DNA of 64,000 bases from Emcibacteraceae bacterium (GCA_021774795.1 JAJFIR010000053.1:372001-436000); one strand, 5' to 3'. Counted from the first letter of the stretch, positions 25,073 through 33,926 are shown. The notes: generated by a model from the letters alone, not told the origin. Program-made: numbers and translations.

Positions 25073-26374
25073 TTGGCGATAGTGCGAAATGGTAATGAGG
25101 GAATGCAGGATATTAAAGATAATTGGCAGGTTATTTTGGCTGCGGGTTTATGTTTATTTTTCATGTTTGGTGTGCCTACGTTTATGTTCCCATGGATTTA
25201 CCGGGAAGTAATCGCCGAATTTGAATGGAGCCGCGCGCAAGCGACTGATGTTATTTCTGTTAAGTTTCTCGTAGGTGCTATGTGCGCTATATTAATTGGT
25301 TGGGCGGTCGATCGTTTTGGTCCCCGCAAAATGACGATCCTGGCTTGTGTTATTGGGGGCATTGCTATGTCTTCCTTTATGCTCCTTAAACCAGAAGGTG
25401 TTGGCGTATTCTCTGCCCGAACATTCTATCTAATTTTGGGAGGTTGCCTAGGTCTTTCTTCGCTTGGGATTATGATTTCGACCAAAACGCTGCTTGGGCG
25501 AATGTTTGAAGGCAATATGGGAACGGCTCTTGGAATGGCACTGGTAGGCACCAGTTTGGCGGGTGCTGCGACACCTTTTTTGTTTGGTTTTTTAAAAGAC
25601 GCGTATGGTTGGCGCGAGGCAATAGCCATACTAAGTGGCGGCATATGGTTTGTTGCTCTGCCTTTTTATATTTTCTCCGTTAAGGATGATGATGGCGGTG
25701 ACATGGAACAAAAAACGGCGACCCACACACCCAAAATACCGGATGATGCCGTTAGTTTAAGTGATTTCTTTGCTGGAAAGAATTTCTGGCTCATCGTTAT
25801 TGGCCTTCCTTTGATTGCCATGGTCGACATGGGAGTAGCGCAGCATTATGTGCTTTATATGAGCGACGACCTTGGGCTTGATATTAACATGGTGCGCACT
25901 GGTGGTACGATAATGGCGATTATTGCAGCCGCAGCAAAGGTTATATTCGGAAGGATTTATGATAAGACATCAACCAAGGGGATTGCCTTTACTTATATTT
26001 TATTAGGGTTTGCAGTCCTGTTGCTTTTTCCTGTAGAGGGTTTTATTTCCATGATGATCTGTTTGGCTATCAAAGGTACAGCGCACGGAGGACTGGTTGT
26101 TGATGTACCTGTTGCCACAAAACATTGCTACGGTGCTTGGGGAATTGGCAAGAAAATATCAATTTTTACAATGATATATGGATTTGGACTGTCTGGCGGT
26201 CCGCGTATGATGGGTATGATTCACGACACATATGGCAGTTATTCGTACGGATTCATAACACTTATTATTCTTGCAGTCATTGCGGCAATATTAATGTATT
26301 TTGTCAAACCTGATTATTGGTTGAAAAGTCAAAAAACTGCAATCATTGAGAAAGCAGAACCGGCAAAAATTTAA
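25073..26374 (+). CDS. MFS transporter 2
   Basis: A 433-residue carrier with about twelve membrane segments, related to the carrier at 15690. MFS signatures are WAVDRFGPRKMTIL (loop 2-3) and GRIYDKTSTKG (loop 8-9). The start is a TTG at 25073 preceded by GAGGGAGAGG, a strong ribosome site; an ATG ten codons later has its purine run too close. It lies 97 bases after the dehalogenase-like gene and probably imports the aromatic acid handled by that operon. The 3' end overlaps the convergent MATE gene by four bases. Confidence 0.88.
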   Translation: MAIVRNGNEGMQDIKDNWQVILAAGLCLFFMFGVPTFMFPWIYREVIAEFEWSRAQATDVISVKFLVGAMCAILIGWAVDRFGPRKMTILACVIGGIAMSSFMLLKPEGVGVFSARTFYLILGGCLGLSSLGIMISTKTLLGRMFEGNMGTALGMALVGTSLAGAATPFLFGFLKDAYGWREAIAILSGGIWFVALPFYIFSVKDDDGGDMEQKTATHTPKIPDDAVSLSDFFAGKNFWLIVIGLPLIAMVDMGVAQHYVLYMSDDLGLDINMVRTGGTIMAIIAAAAKVIFGRIYDKTSTKGIAFTYILLGFAVLLLFPVEGFISMMICLAIKGTAHGGLVVDVPVATKHCYGAWGIGKKISIFTMIYGFGLSGGPRMMGMIHDTYGSYSYGFITLIILAVIAAILMYFVKPDYWLKSQKTAIIEKAEPAKI

Positions 26375-27651
26375 AGACGGTTTAATATTCTTCTGTGCAA
26401 GAAATATGCAATAAATGAAACCAAGATATTAGACGCACAAATCGCTCCAAATATTCCAACTAATCCCCAATTTGCGCCCGCATATATGGCAAAGGGAATT
26501 TGAAATAATATGGCGCGGGTAAAAGAAATGCCTGTACCGGGCAGGGGGCGTCCCATTCCGTTAAGGCCTGCGGTAATATTGCGAACCAATCCAAAAAAAC
26601 CATAACTAATCGGAACTATGTAAAGATAGTTTGTCGCGATTTCAACAACCTCCGGCGTGTCGTTAAAAAAGCTTGCCATCGCTTCAGCCAGTAGCGCAAT
26701 TATAAGTGCCAAAAAAAGGCCCCATGTAATACAGAAATAGGCGCAATATTTCGCTGCAAGCTTCATGCGGCCATATTTCTCAGCACCGATATTTTGTCCC
26801 ATAAAGGGCGCAATAGCCGCTGCAAGTGCAAAGAATGTAATTCGGCAAGCCGCTTCAACATTATTCGCAATAGTAAAAGCCGCGACCGCGTTGGTTCCAT
26901 AAGTGGCGACCATTGCCGTAATCGCGCCAGTTGCCAGTGGTGTAATTAAATTGGTGAATGTGGCTGGCACCGCAACATGCAAAATTGTTTTACAGTTGGA
27001 TATGAAGCTGCTTAATATTTTTCGACTGAAATTAAAAAGATCAAATTCGTATTTCAGATAATAGAATGCGGAAATTAAAGTGATTAACCTTGTGAGCAAC
27101 GTGGCTATGGCGGCCCCCTGCAAACCCATTGCCGGAATAAAATAAAATCCCATGATTAATATTGGATCAAGAATAGCATTTAAAATTGATGCGTAGATCA
27201 TAATCCTGCTTTGAAGTCCGGTGCGGCCCATTGCCCTGATTTGTCCAAGGCAGACCATAGGAACAATGATCAGAAAAATGCTCGGCCACCAGACAATCAT
27301 ATATTGCCAGATCAACACCAGATCACTTTCTGTTGCGCCAAGCAAGGTAAATAACTGATCATTAAAACTTAGCCCGATGATTGTCAGAGTAACGGAAATC
27401 AAAAATGATAAAAGTATACTGTTGCTGGCAATATTGCGGATGAAGTCCGGTTCACCTTTACCAAGTGCGCGTGAAAGCACCGATGAAGTGCCCATGCTCA
27501 TACCGACTGATGCAGATATAATCCCCATCACGATCGGGTTTATAAACCCCATCGCTGCCAATTGCGGCGCACCAAGTTGCCCGATAAAATAAGTATCAAC
27601 GATATTAAAGGCCATTGTCGCGGCAATGCCGCCAACCATTGGCCACGCCAT
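26371..27651 (-). CDS. MATE-family efflux protein
   Basis: A multidrug and toxic compound extrusion transporter, twelve predicted membrane segments, exporting a cation or aromatic compound in exchange for Na+ or H+. From the ATG at 27651 it is 426 residues, but this start has no ribosome site and cuts off a conserved-looking N-terminus: the same frame stays open for 25 more codons and reads DLTTGPVGRHLFN just before the ATG, as in full-length relatives. No ATG, GTG or TTG lies in that extension. An ATT at 27726, seven bases after AAGGGG and overlapping the upstream stop, would give 451 residues. The gene follows the second HpaB gene and is likely co-transcribed with it. Confidence 0.88.
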   Translation of the reverse strand: MAWPMVGGIAATMAFNIVDTYFIGQLGAPQLAAMGFINPIVMGIISASVGMSMGTSSVLSRALGKGEPDFIRNIASNSILLSFLISVTLTIIGLSFNDQLFTLLGATESDLVLIWQYMIVWWPSIFLIIVPMVCLGQIRAMGRTGLQSRIMIYASILNAILDPILIMGFYFIPAMGLQGAAIATLLTRLITLISAFYYLKYEFDLFNFSRKILSSFISNCKTILHVAVPATFTNLITPLATGAITAMVATYGTNAVAAFTIANNVEAACRITFFALAAAIAPFMGQNIGAEKYGRMKLAAKYCAYFCITWGLFLALIIALLAEAMASFFNDTPEVVEIATNYLYIVPISYGFFGLVRNITAGLNGMGRPLPGTGISFTRAILFQIPFAIYAGANWGLVGIFGAICASNILVSFIAYFLHRRILNRL

Positions 27652-27725
27652 GTTAAATAAATGGCGTCCAACGGGACCTGTGGTTAAATCAACATGTTTA
27701 TTCTGCTTTTTTGCAGCTAGCGTAA

Positions 27726-29231
27726 TTAATATTCCCCTTCAAGCGCAAGAAAGTCTGAAATAAGTTTTCTGGCATGACTTAAGTCGGTGTTACGCCAAGC
27801 ATTTGCGACCATGACATTTGGATCACCGGAATGCAAGCGTTCATACATTTGCTGGCGTGACCCAAAACCGTCGCCAGTCAAATCCCAGGCAAACTTGCAA
27901 AGCTTGTGTCGATCAAGCGGGGAACTTTCATGACCGCGCATATATACATCAAGATATTCCTTGATTTCCGGGTTTTTCCAATCATCAGCGGTTGGAAGAA
28001 ATATTAATGAACTTGTTCCAATATGTTCAACTAGTTCGATGAAACGTTCAGATACCATCGTCGTGAACGCGCGCCGCTCAGGTGCTTTGGCCGGTTTATA
28101 ATTACCGGCGGCTGTCTTTGATGCTTTTAACATTGATAGCTCAAAACTTGATTTTATTGCTCCCGTGTAAGTGCACATTTCACCTAACTTGGCAACGACT
28201 TCGGGTCGTTTGATAATTCCGGAAGTGGTAGCGAGCATTTCTGCAATTGCGCAAAGAATTTCCATGCGTAATACAGAAAGTGACCCACCGGCAAAACTCG
28301 CCCAGGTCATTACACCGCTTCTGAATAATTGATTGGCTTTTAATGGTTCACGATACAGAAAAACTCTTTCCCATGGGATAAAGACATCGTCAAAAACAAT
28401 TAAACTGTCCACTTCGTCGTACACAGCAGACGCCGGATGATCAATAGGATCCCGACCACCGTACGACTCCCGGGCAATTTGGCTAAGACCCGGTGCGTCA
28501 CAAGGAACAGTGAACCACATTGCATATTCTTTTTCTTCAGGTTTAAATCCATAAGTCGGGCAAATCATAATTTCGTTCGAAAATAATCCGAATGTATTAA
28601 AACGTGCCCCTCTGACGATAATGCCGTCATCACGTTCTTTCATGACGCGAACACAGCGGTCGGGGTCTTCAGGCGGGCGGAGTGATTTATCCATGCACGG
28701 ATCATGGAGGCCGTGTGATAAGCATAAATCATTTTGACGAGCGTATTTTAAATAAGACGTGGCATTTTCAGCAAGTTTGGGACTTAATTTTTCAAGCTCG
28801 AACCTCAAATCGTAAATGCCAACAGTCATACCAGCGACGAAATCTGGTAGGCGACCGAGCATACCCATCGCATCGTTAACCCAGATTTCCGTATTACCAC
28901 GTCGGCCTGCCAGCACTTCCTGCGTATCAGGAGCGGCGTACGAATATGAACAACGCACACCATCTTCATCAACGAAGCTCATGGTATCCTGATATTTGGG
29001 GTCATGTTGCTTGTCGTACGTTTCGGCAATTTTTTTTGCCATATTGCAAAAAGCAGGGTGGGTCGTTACGTCTTTTACGCGCTCACCTTTATAATATATA
29101 ACCCGTCCATCACGGAGACTTTCCAGAAAATCGGCACCGCTTTTTATGCCCTTACCTTTTACATCTTTGTAAGAGGGCATTTCTTCTGCCCGCTCGGTAA
29201 CTGGCTTATCCAAGGTGGTTTTAATATCCAT
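27726..29231 (-). CDS. HpaB-type FADH2-dependent aromatic monooxygenase, copy 2
   Basis: A 501-residue oxygenase of the same family as the product at 20026, with matching segments LESLRDGRVIYYKGERVKDV, ARQNDLCLSHGLHDP, IVRGARFNTFG, IVFDDVFIPWERVFL and LTGDGFGSRQQMYERLHSG. It hydroxylates (and may dehalogenate) a phenolic ring using reduced flavin supplied in trans. The ATG at 29231 is preferred since GGAG lies six bases upstream; the ATG two codons earlier touches that element. It heads a two-gene unit with the MATE exporter and has an operator copy 66 bases upstream. The substrate is unknown and probably differs from that of copy 1. Confidence 0.92.
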   Translation of the reverse strand: MDIKTTLDKPVTERAEEMPSYKDVKGKGIKSGADFLESLRDGRVIYYKGERVKDVTTHPAFCNMAKKIAETYDKQHDPKYQDTMSFVDEDGVRCSYSYAAPDTQEVLAGRRGNTEIWVNDAMGMLGRLPDFVAGMTVGIYDLRFELEKLSPKLAENATSYLKYARQNDLCLSHGLHDPCMDKSLRPPEDPDRCVRVMKERDDGIIVRGARFNTFGLFSNEIMICPTYGFKPEEKEYAMWFTVPCDAPGLSQIARESYGGRDPIDHPASAVYDEVDSLIVFDDVFIPWERVFLYREPLKANQLFRSGVMTWASFAGGSLSVLRMEILCAIAEMLATTSGIIKRPEVVAKLGEMCTYTGAIKSSFELSMLKASKTAAGNYKPAKAPERRAFTTMVSERFIELVEHIGTSSLIFLPTADDWKNPEIKEYLDVYMRGHESSPLDRHKLCKFAWDLTGDGFGSRQQMYERLHSGDPNVMVANAWRNTDLSHARKLISDFLALEGEY

Positions 29232-29297
29232 GATCATCTCCGTTAATTAGTATGGAAATAACTTACAGATCTTTAAGGAAATGATCAAGAAAATACT

Positions 29298-29311
29298 GTT
29301 ATTTTAATAAC
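29298..29311. promoter_or_regulatory. Candidate MarR operator, site 8
   Basis: GTTATTTTAATAAC, a palindrome apart from its centre and one mismatch to the consensus, 66 bases upstream of the second HpaB gene and 12 bases after the stop of the UbiD gene. Confidence 0.55.
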
Positions 29312-29323
29312 ACTATATTAGCG

Positions 29324-30772
29324 TTAAATTTTATCCAAAATATGCTTGAATTTCTTTTGAACCTTTTTCATTTGTACTTCCGTGCAGCGTGCGACAGGCG
29401 GGAATTCATCGATCCATGAAAAGGGTCTGCATGCATCAACAATGGCACGTGAATTGGTTTTTTGTCCTTTGGGAATGCGTGGATCAAGTGGGCCGCTCCA
29501 TGCGTCCCTGATGAAATCAATGCTTGTTGCGGGGTCACATCTTGTACTTAACGCCCAAAGAACTTCAAACATGTTTGTCGGATCAATGTCTTCATCAACA
29601 ACAATTGTCCAGCGCCCCATATAACTTGCAGACTGGCAGTTGGCGGCCATCATGGCGGCTTGTTTTGCGTGACCGCCGTATGCCTGCTTTAACGAAATTA
29701 CGTTAAACATACGTGCGCCGCCGGCTTCATGGCACCAAACGCCCTGAACGCCATTTAAGCCTGCTTTTTCGATTTCGTCCCAGATCATACCTGATTTCAT
29801 CACGCATTTACAGAACGAGAAATCAGAAGGGGGCATCATCGGGCTGGCAATGGTCATTATCGGTTTTGTTCGGTGATATACTCGTTCCACTTTCATTGTC
29901 GGTTCATTGCTTACTTCACTCGCATAATATCCGGTGAATTCACCAAACGGGCCTTCTGGTAAAGTCTTATCAGGGTACATGGCGCCTTCTAATACAATTT
30001 CACTATGTGATGGTATGGGAAGGCCGTAAAGTTCACTTTTTACGGTTTCGAACGGAATGCCGCGATGGCCGCCAGCCCATGCAAATTCGGAAAGGCCGTA
30101 CTTAATTTCATTACCGGAAGCTAAGAACAACAAAGGATCGTGACCAATACTGATGAGTACAGGACACGGTTTTCCTTGCGCCCAATATTTTTCGCGAATT
30201 TGACGCCCTTGTTTACCCGGTGACATCCAAAGGCCGACAGTGTTTTTATTATGAAGCATTGATCGGTACGTACCGATGTTGGTCCAATCATCTCCCGGGT
30301 CATGCATGATCACAAGATCGTCGGTTCCGATGTACCGACCGCCATCAAGTTCATGCAAAAAAGGAACAGGAAATTTATATAAATCAACATCATCATCGCG
30401 GTCTATATTTTCCATAATCGGGCCATCGTCTACTTCAACTGCCGGGATAGGCGCATATCCTTTCATGCGCTCACGATATGATTTAACCACATCCATAGGA
30501 CATTCTGGAACCGGAAACCCAAGCGTTATTGCCAAGCGCTTTGACGAATTGGTAAGTCCGGAAACAACCGTTTGACCATCATCAAAACCGGGAACGTCGG
30601 TGAATTGAATGGCCGGGGGGTTATCCGCATTTTTGTGATAAACCGCTTCCATCAATGTGCCCATTTCAAGGTCCCAATCGGCGCCCGGGATTTTAAGAAG
30701 TTCACCTGATTTTTCTACTCTTGCAATGAGTTCTCGTAAGTCTTTATGGGGTGCATCATATTCGTTATACAT
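29324..30772 (-). CDS. UbiD-family decarboxylase
   Basis: A 482-residue decarboxylase of the UbiD type, which uses prenylated FMN to remove (or add) a carboxyl group on an aromatic or unsaturated acid. Segments DLRELIARVEKSGELLKI, PFGEFTGYYA with a catalytic Glu, and ARMFNVISLKQAYGGHAKQA are typical. A prenyltransferase UbiX, needed to make the cofactor, is not in the window and may be elsewhere. It is the last gene of a four-gene unit with a LigB dioxygenase, an amidohydrolase and a solute-binding-fold protein, so it is likely to act before or after ring hydroxylation in the same route. Confidence 0.92.
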   Translation of the reverse strand: MYNEYDAPHKDLRELIARVEKSGELLKIPGADWDLEMGTLMEAVYHKNADNPPAIQFTDVPGFDDGQTVVSGLTNSSKRLAITLGFPVPECPMDVVKSYRERMKGYAPIPAVEVDDGPIMENIDRDDDVDLYKFPVPFLHELDGGRYIGTDDLVIMHDPGDDWTNIGTYRSMLHNKNTVGLWMSPGKQGRQIREKYWAQGKPCPVLISIGHDPLLFLASGNEIKYGLSEFAWAGGHRGIPFETVKSELYGLPIPSHSEIVLEGAMYPDKTLPEGPFGEFTGYYASEVSNEPTMKVERVYHRTKPIMTIASPMMPPSDFSFCKCVMKSGMIWDEIEKAGLNGVQGVWCHEAGGARMFNVISLKQAYGGHAKQAAMMAANCQSASYMGRWTIVVDEDIDPTNMFEVLWALSTRCDPATSIDFIRDAWSGPLDPRIPKGQKTNSRAIVDACRPFSWIDEFPPVARCTEVQMKKVQKKFKHILDKI

Positions 30773-30787
30773 TGATGGTTCCTTATT

Positions 30788-31762
30788 TCATTGTATGCCG
30801 AGAATTTTGGCAGCATTACCGCCGAGCATGCCCGTAATTTCATCTTCGGTCAAATCCAGATCACGGATGTTTTGAATATATTCTGCGACTGTTCCGCCGT
30901 CGGTTGTGAAATTATATGGATAATCAGTACCAAATAATATTCGGTCAGGTCGAATGGTCGTAAGCGCACAATTAACGGCGTTCATTCCGCCTTCAAATCC
31001 GGCCATATCAAAATATAATGTATCAAATAATTTGCGGAAATTTTCTTTATAAGGGGGTCCAAATGGTGGCTCTCCACCACAATCAGTCCAGAAATTTTCT
31101 CCTCTGACATCGATATATCGCTCCACTCTCTCGAGGGTTGATGCAATGCCGCCACCTAAATGCGCAATAGCAAAAGTCAGGTCAGGAAATTCTGTTAGCA
31201 CACCCCCTAAAATCAAGCGAAGTGTATTAAGGGCGACATCGGCTTCGCGGGTGAATGATATATTTAAATTATAATCCGCGTCATACGCATAATATCCTTT
31301 GGGTACGCCGCTTACATGAATAAATATCGGCAGTTTGTACTCGTTCATTTTTTTGTAAAATGGCCAGAGTTTGCGGCTATCGAGCATTTCACCGGAATTT
31401 TGCGGGCTAATAATCACACCATCAAACCCAAACTTATTAAGTCCTCTATCCAGTTCGGCTGATGCTCCTTCTTCGAGCGGCAGGCAAGGCGATAAATAAA
31501 ATAATTTATCAGGATAATTTTGTTTTAGTTCGCCGTAATAATCATTGCACATGGTGCATTGTTTGACGGAAATTGGCGAAGATGAAATGACGCATATATC
31601 GATGCCCGAACCGTTCATATATTCAAGGTGCTTATCTACATCATAGACTTCTTTTTTTAAATGAATTGCCACTTTACCATTGCGCAAGACCACATCACCA
31701 TTTCCGCCCCTGCCGTCATAAACGGCTTTTGGTGACATATGATGCTGCCAGTCTATTATCAT
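30788..31762 (-). CDS. Amidohydrolase family 2 protein (ACMSD/resorcylate decarboxylase type)
   Basis: A 324-residue metal-dependent enzyme of the ACMSD superfamily; relatives include non-oxidative aromatic acid decarboxylases and ring-cleavage product hydrolases. The usual N-terminal H-x-H is here Q6-x-H8 (in MIIDWQHHMSP), while the later histidines (IHVSG, AHLGGG) and the metal Asp (FGTDYPYN) are kept. Some decarboxylases of this fold have Glu in place of the first His; Gln is unusual. Located between UbiD and LigB 2 in one unit with short gaps (15 and 16 bases). Substrate unknown. Confidence 0.85.
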   Translation of the reverse strand: MIIDWQHHMSPKAVYDGRGGNGDVVLRNGKVAIHLKKEVYDVDKHLEYMNGSGIDICVISSSPISVKQCTMCNDYYGELKQNYPDKLFYLSPCLPLEEGASAELDRGLNKFGFDGVIISPQNSGEMLDSRKLWPFYKKMNEYKLPIFIHVSGVPKGYYAYDADYNLNISFTREADVALNTLRLILGGVLTEFPDLTFAIAHLGGGIASTLERVERYIDVRGENFWTDCGGEPPFGPPYKENFRKLFDTLYFDMAGFEGGMNAVNCALTTIRPDRILFGTDYPYNFTTDGGTVAEYIQNIRDLDLTEDEITGMLGGNAAKILGIQ

Positions 31763-31778
31763 GAGCTTGTTCCCAACA

Positions 31779-32786
31779 TTATTTCCAAGTCATAAAACCC
31801 ATCGCGTTGCCGGTTCCTGCTTCTGATCGGTAACAGGGTATATAATCAAGCATGTTAATTTTAAGGCAGCCTGATTTTATAATTGCTGCGGTGGTGATCC
31901 AGTTTTTTATCTCTGATGTTCCTGACCGGAAATAGCTTTCCGACAAGCTCGCCAGTTTTTCCATATCGAGGATTTTTAAAGCGTCTATCACTATGCCATC
32001 AAATTCTTCATCAATAACAAAATGACTTAAACCGCCGGAGCCGCAAACGGCGACCCGATAATTTTTATCATAATTCAAAACGGCTTTACCTATCGCTTCA
32101 CCAAGTGCGACACAGCGTGCCGCAGTCGGTTGATTTGGCGGGTAAAAGGTATTCAGGCAAACATGTACCGCTGGAATTGGCATTTGCATAAGGCGGCGGT
32201 ATACAAATCCGTATGCGTGTGACATGCCGCGTTTTCCGTTCGGGCCATCTGGTAATGATTTCATGGTCGCAATATCAAAATTGTCAGCGGTTAAAGATGA
32301 GATTATATGAGTTGAAAGATCAGCGTCTATTGGATAGCTGGTGTTTTCACGCGCGGAACTTCCCCGCGCAGCGACAGCAATACCCGGCGGCAGTTTAGCC
32401 AGTCTCTCGGGTGGGATAGCCATATGATCTACAGTATCACCATAAAGCATGCTGATCGCAGGCGTGTTGTTTTCATTAAAGACTTCCTTTTGATCGTTTC
32501 CGATAATGATTAAAATATCCGGATCGACCTGTTCAAGATTGGCTTTTAATTGTTCGATTGATTTTTGGCATTGCTCATGGCGCTGAGTGCGCACAGGTAA
32601 AGAAGACTGATGATCAAGGTTTTCGTCTTTTCGAAGCTCAACAAGTTGATCATAGACATAAGAGTTCTCTTTAAATTCCAGTGAAGGGTTCTTCTTGTCG
32701 GCTTCAACTCGTAAATGCCATTTGTCAGGTGGTGTTGAGAGAAGTGGACTATGTGAAGTGCCAAACCCGTAAACTATTTGAGCCAT
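31779..32786 (-). CDS. LigB-type extradiol ring-cleavage dioxygenase, copy 2
   Basis: A 335-residue class III extradiol dioxygenase, paralogue of the enzyme at 6221. It keeps His12 (GTSHSPLLS), GNDQKEVFN, TFYPPNQPTA, GSGGLSHFVIDEEFD and the YIPCYRSEAGTGNAMGF tail. The central region (residues 110-170) is the most different, which may reflect another substrate. It stands between the amidohydrolase and the solute-binding-fold gene. Since two such enzymes are kept in the regulon they probably open different ring compounds. Confidence 0.87.
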   Translation of the reverse strand: MAQIVYGFGTSHSPLLSTPPDKWHLRVEADKKNPSLEFKENSYVYDQLVELRKDENLDHQSSLPVRTQRHEQCQKSIEQLKANLEQVDPDILIIIGNDQKEVFNENNTPAISMLYGDTVDHMAIPPERLAKLPPGIAVAARGSSARENTSYPIDADLSTHIISSLTADNFDIATMKSLPDGPNGKRGMSHAYGFVYRRLMQMPIPAVHVCLNTFYPPNQPTAARCVALGEAIGKAVLNYDKNYRVAVCGSGGLSHFVIDEEFDGIVIDALKILDMEKLASLSESYFRSGTSEIKNWITTAAIIKSGCLKINMLDYIPCYRSEAGTGNAMGFMTWK

Positions 32787-32806
32787 ATCATTCCTTGTTT
32801 TGCGTT

Positions 32807-33685
32807 TTATTGAATGGTCGATTCTTCATAGCTAGCGTGACCACCTTTATCCGTATCAAAAATTGGTCTTTCATCAACCCACTTTTGCGTATTGTCGTAT
32901 ATTTCTCTGCTATAAGGAAGAAAAACGATCCGCTCTCCCGGTCCGAAGCTTCTGGTGTCCATTATTTTTTGAAATCTTTCCGGAAAATCCTGCTCAAAAT
33001 AATGAGTGTATAAATCGTGTCTAAGATCTATATCTGCCTGTGCTCTGGCTAGTGCGCGGTAATATTTATCTAAATCTTCTTCTGTTGCATCGTCCTGCGC
33101 CATAGCCGCGATCATGAATGTCGTATCTATAATTTTTCTGTAACCGAGTTGCTCCGCTAAATACATTGGTGCGCCAAAAAGTGTGGCGGCCGGTATCTGG
33201 CCGTCTAACAATAATTCAATTCGTTGAAAAAGCATGCCACCGAAATGAAGATTTATATCAGAACCGTCCATATAGGGCTCCAGCGCCTGGATGGTGGCAT
33301 AATGGCTACCGGATTGATAACCGACCGTAATTTTTATCCCTTTTAAATCTTCTGGCGTTTTAACATCAGAATCTTTAGGTACAAAAATACCGGCGGGTGT
33401 TACTGAATATGCTTTAGCATATAATTTTCCGTGTCCGGCAGCGGCGGCCTTATTTACCGTCCAATGACACGCTGAACTTACGTCGCATGTCCTTCCTTGT
33501 TCGAATGACTGGTAAGCACCGCTGATTTTATCTTTCGGTAAATCTTCCGCTGATTTTATGCTTAATTTTGCCATTCGGTCTTTCTTGATGAAGCTGTAAT
33601 CAAGTCCTTCATCTTCGAAATATCCTTTTTCCTCTGCGACCCATTCCTGAAGCCGCATATGAGGGCCAATAACCAATTTACTCAT
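32807..33685 (-). CDS. Signal-less solute-binding-fold protein (NMT1/SsuA-like; possible decarboxylase)
   Basis: A 292-residue protein with the type 2 periplasmic binding protein fold: VAEEKGYFEDEGLDYSFI near the start, a VTPAGIFVPKDSDVKTPEDL hinge region and KITVGYQSGSHY. It starts directly at the mature fold with no signal peptide (AGGGA precedes the ATG), and no ABC permease or ATPase lies nearby, so it should be cytoplasmic. 4,5-Dihydroxyphthalate decarboxylase is a known catabolic enzyme with this fold, which makes an enzyme role plausible next to LigB, amidohydrolase and UbiD genes. A cytoplasmic sensor is the alternative. It is the first gene of its unit and has operator copies upstream. 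Confidence 0.8.
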   Translation of the reverse strand: MSKLVIGPHMRLQEWVAEEKGYFEDEGLDYSFIKKDRMAKLSIKSAEDLPKDKISGAYQSFEQGRTCDVSSACHWTVNKAAAAGHGKLYAKAYSVTPAGIFVPKDSDVKTPEDLKGIKITVGYQSGSHYATIQALEPYMDGSDINLHFGGMLFQRIELLLDGQIPAATLFGAPMYLAEQLGYRKIIDTTFMIAAMAQDDATEEDLDKYYRALARAQADIDLRHDLYTHYFEQDFPERFQKIMDTRSFGPGERIVFLPYSREIYDNTQKWVDERPIFDTDKGGHASYEESTIQ

Positions 33686-33721
33686 AGCCTGATCCCTAAT
33701 TTATTATTCTTGCTTAATAGT

Positions 33722-33735
33722 GTTATTATCATAAC
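33722..33735. promoter_or_regulatory. Candidate MarR operator, site 9
   Basis: GTTATTATCATAAC, one mismatch to the consensus, 36 bases upstream of the solute-binding-fold gene that heads the LigB2-UbiD unit. Confidence 0.6.
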
Positions 33736-33755
33736 TAATAAGGTTTAAGTCAAGT

Positions 33756-33769
33756 GTTATTATAATAAT
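33756..33769. promoter_or_regulatory. Candidate MarR operator, site 10
   Basis: GTTATTATAATAAT, one mismatch to the consensus, 34 bases centre-to-centre from site 9. It lies 25 bases before the short rightward frame at 33795, so it may once have controlled a gene in that direction. Confidence 0.55.
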
Positions 33770-33794
33770 ACTGTTGTGGATAAAAGGATAGGAA

Positions 33795-33926
33795 GTGAAG
33801 CAAAATTCATCATTTACAGTAAGTATTTTAATGATGATGTCCTATTCGCCTGTATTCGCGCAAGAATCTCAGTTTACTGATATTTCAAAGCAAACCGTTA
33901 AATTCAATTCCCTTTATTTTATGTAA
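33795..33926 (+). pseudogene. Signal-peptide remnant of an exported protein (43 codons)
   Basis: A GTG-initiated frame of 43 codons with AGGA a few bases upstream. Its first 22 residues look like an export signal: a short polar start (MKQNSS), a hydrophobic core (SILMMM) and a cleavage-site-like PVFA-QES. The frame then ends after 20 further residues, eight bases short of the convergent PEP-hydrolase-like gene. An operator copy precedes it. The simplest reading is the 5' stub of a deleted outer-membrane receptor or periplasmic protein; a genuine tiny secreted peptide cannot be ruled out. Confidence 0.45.
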
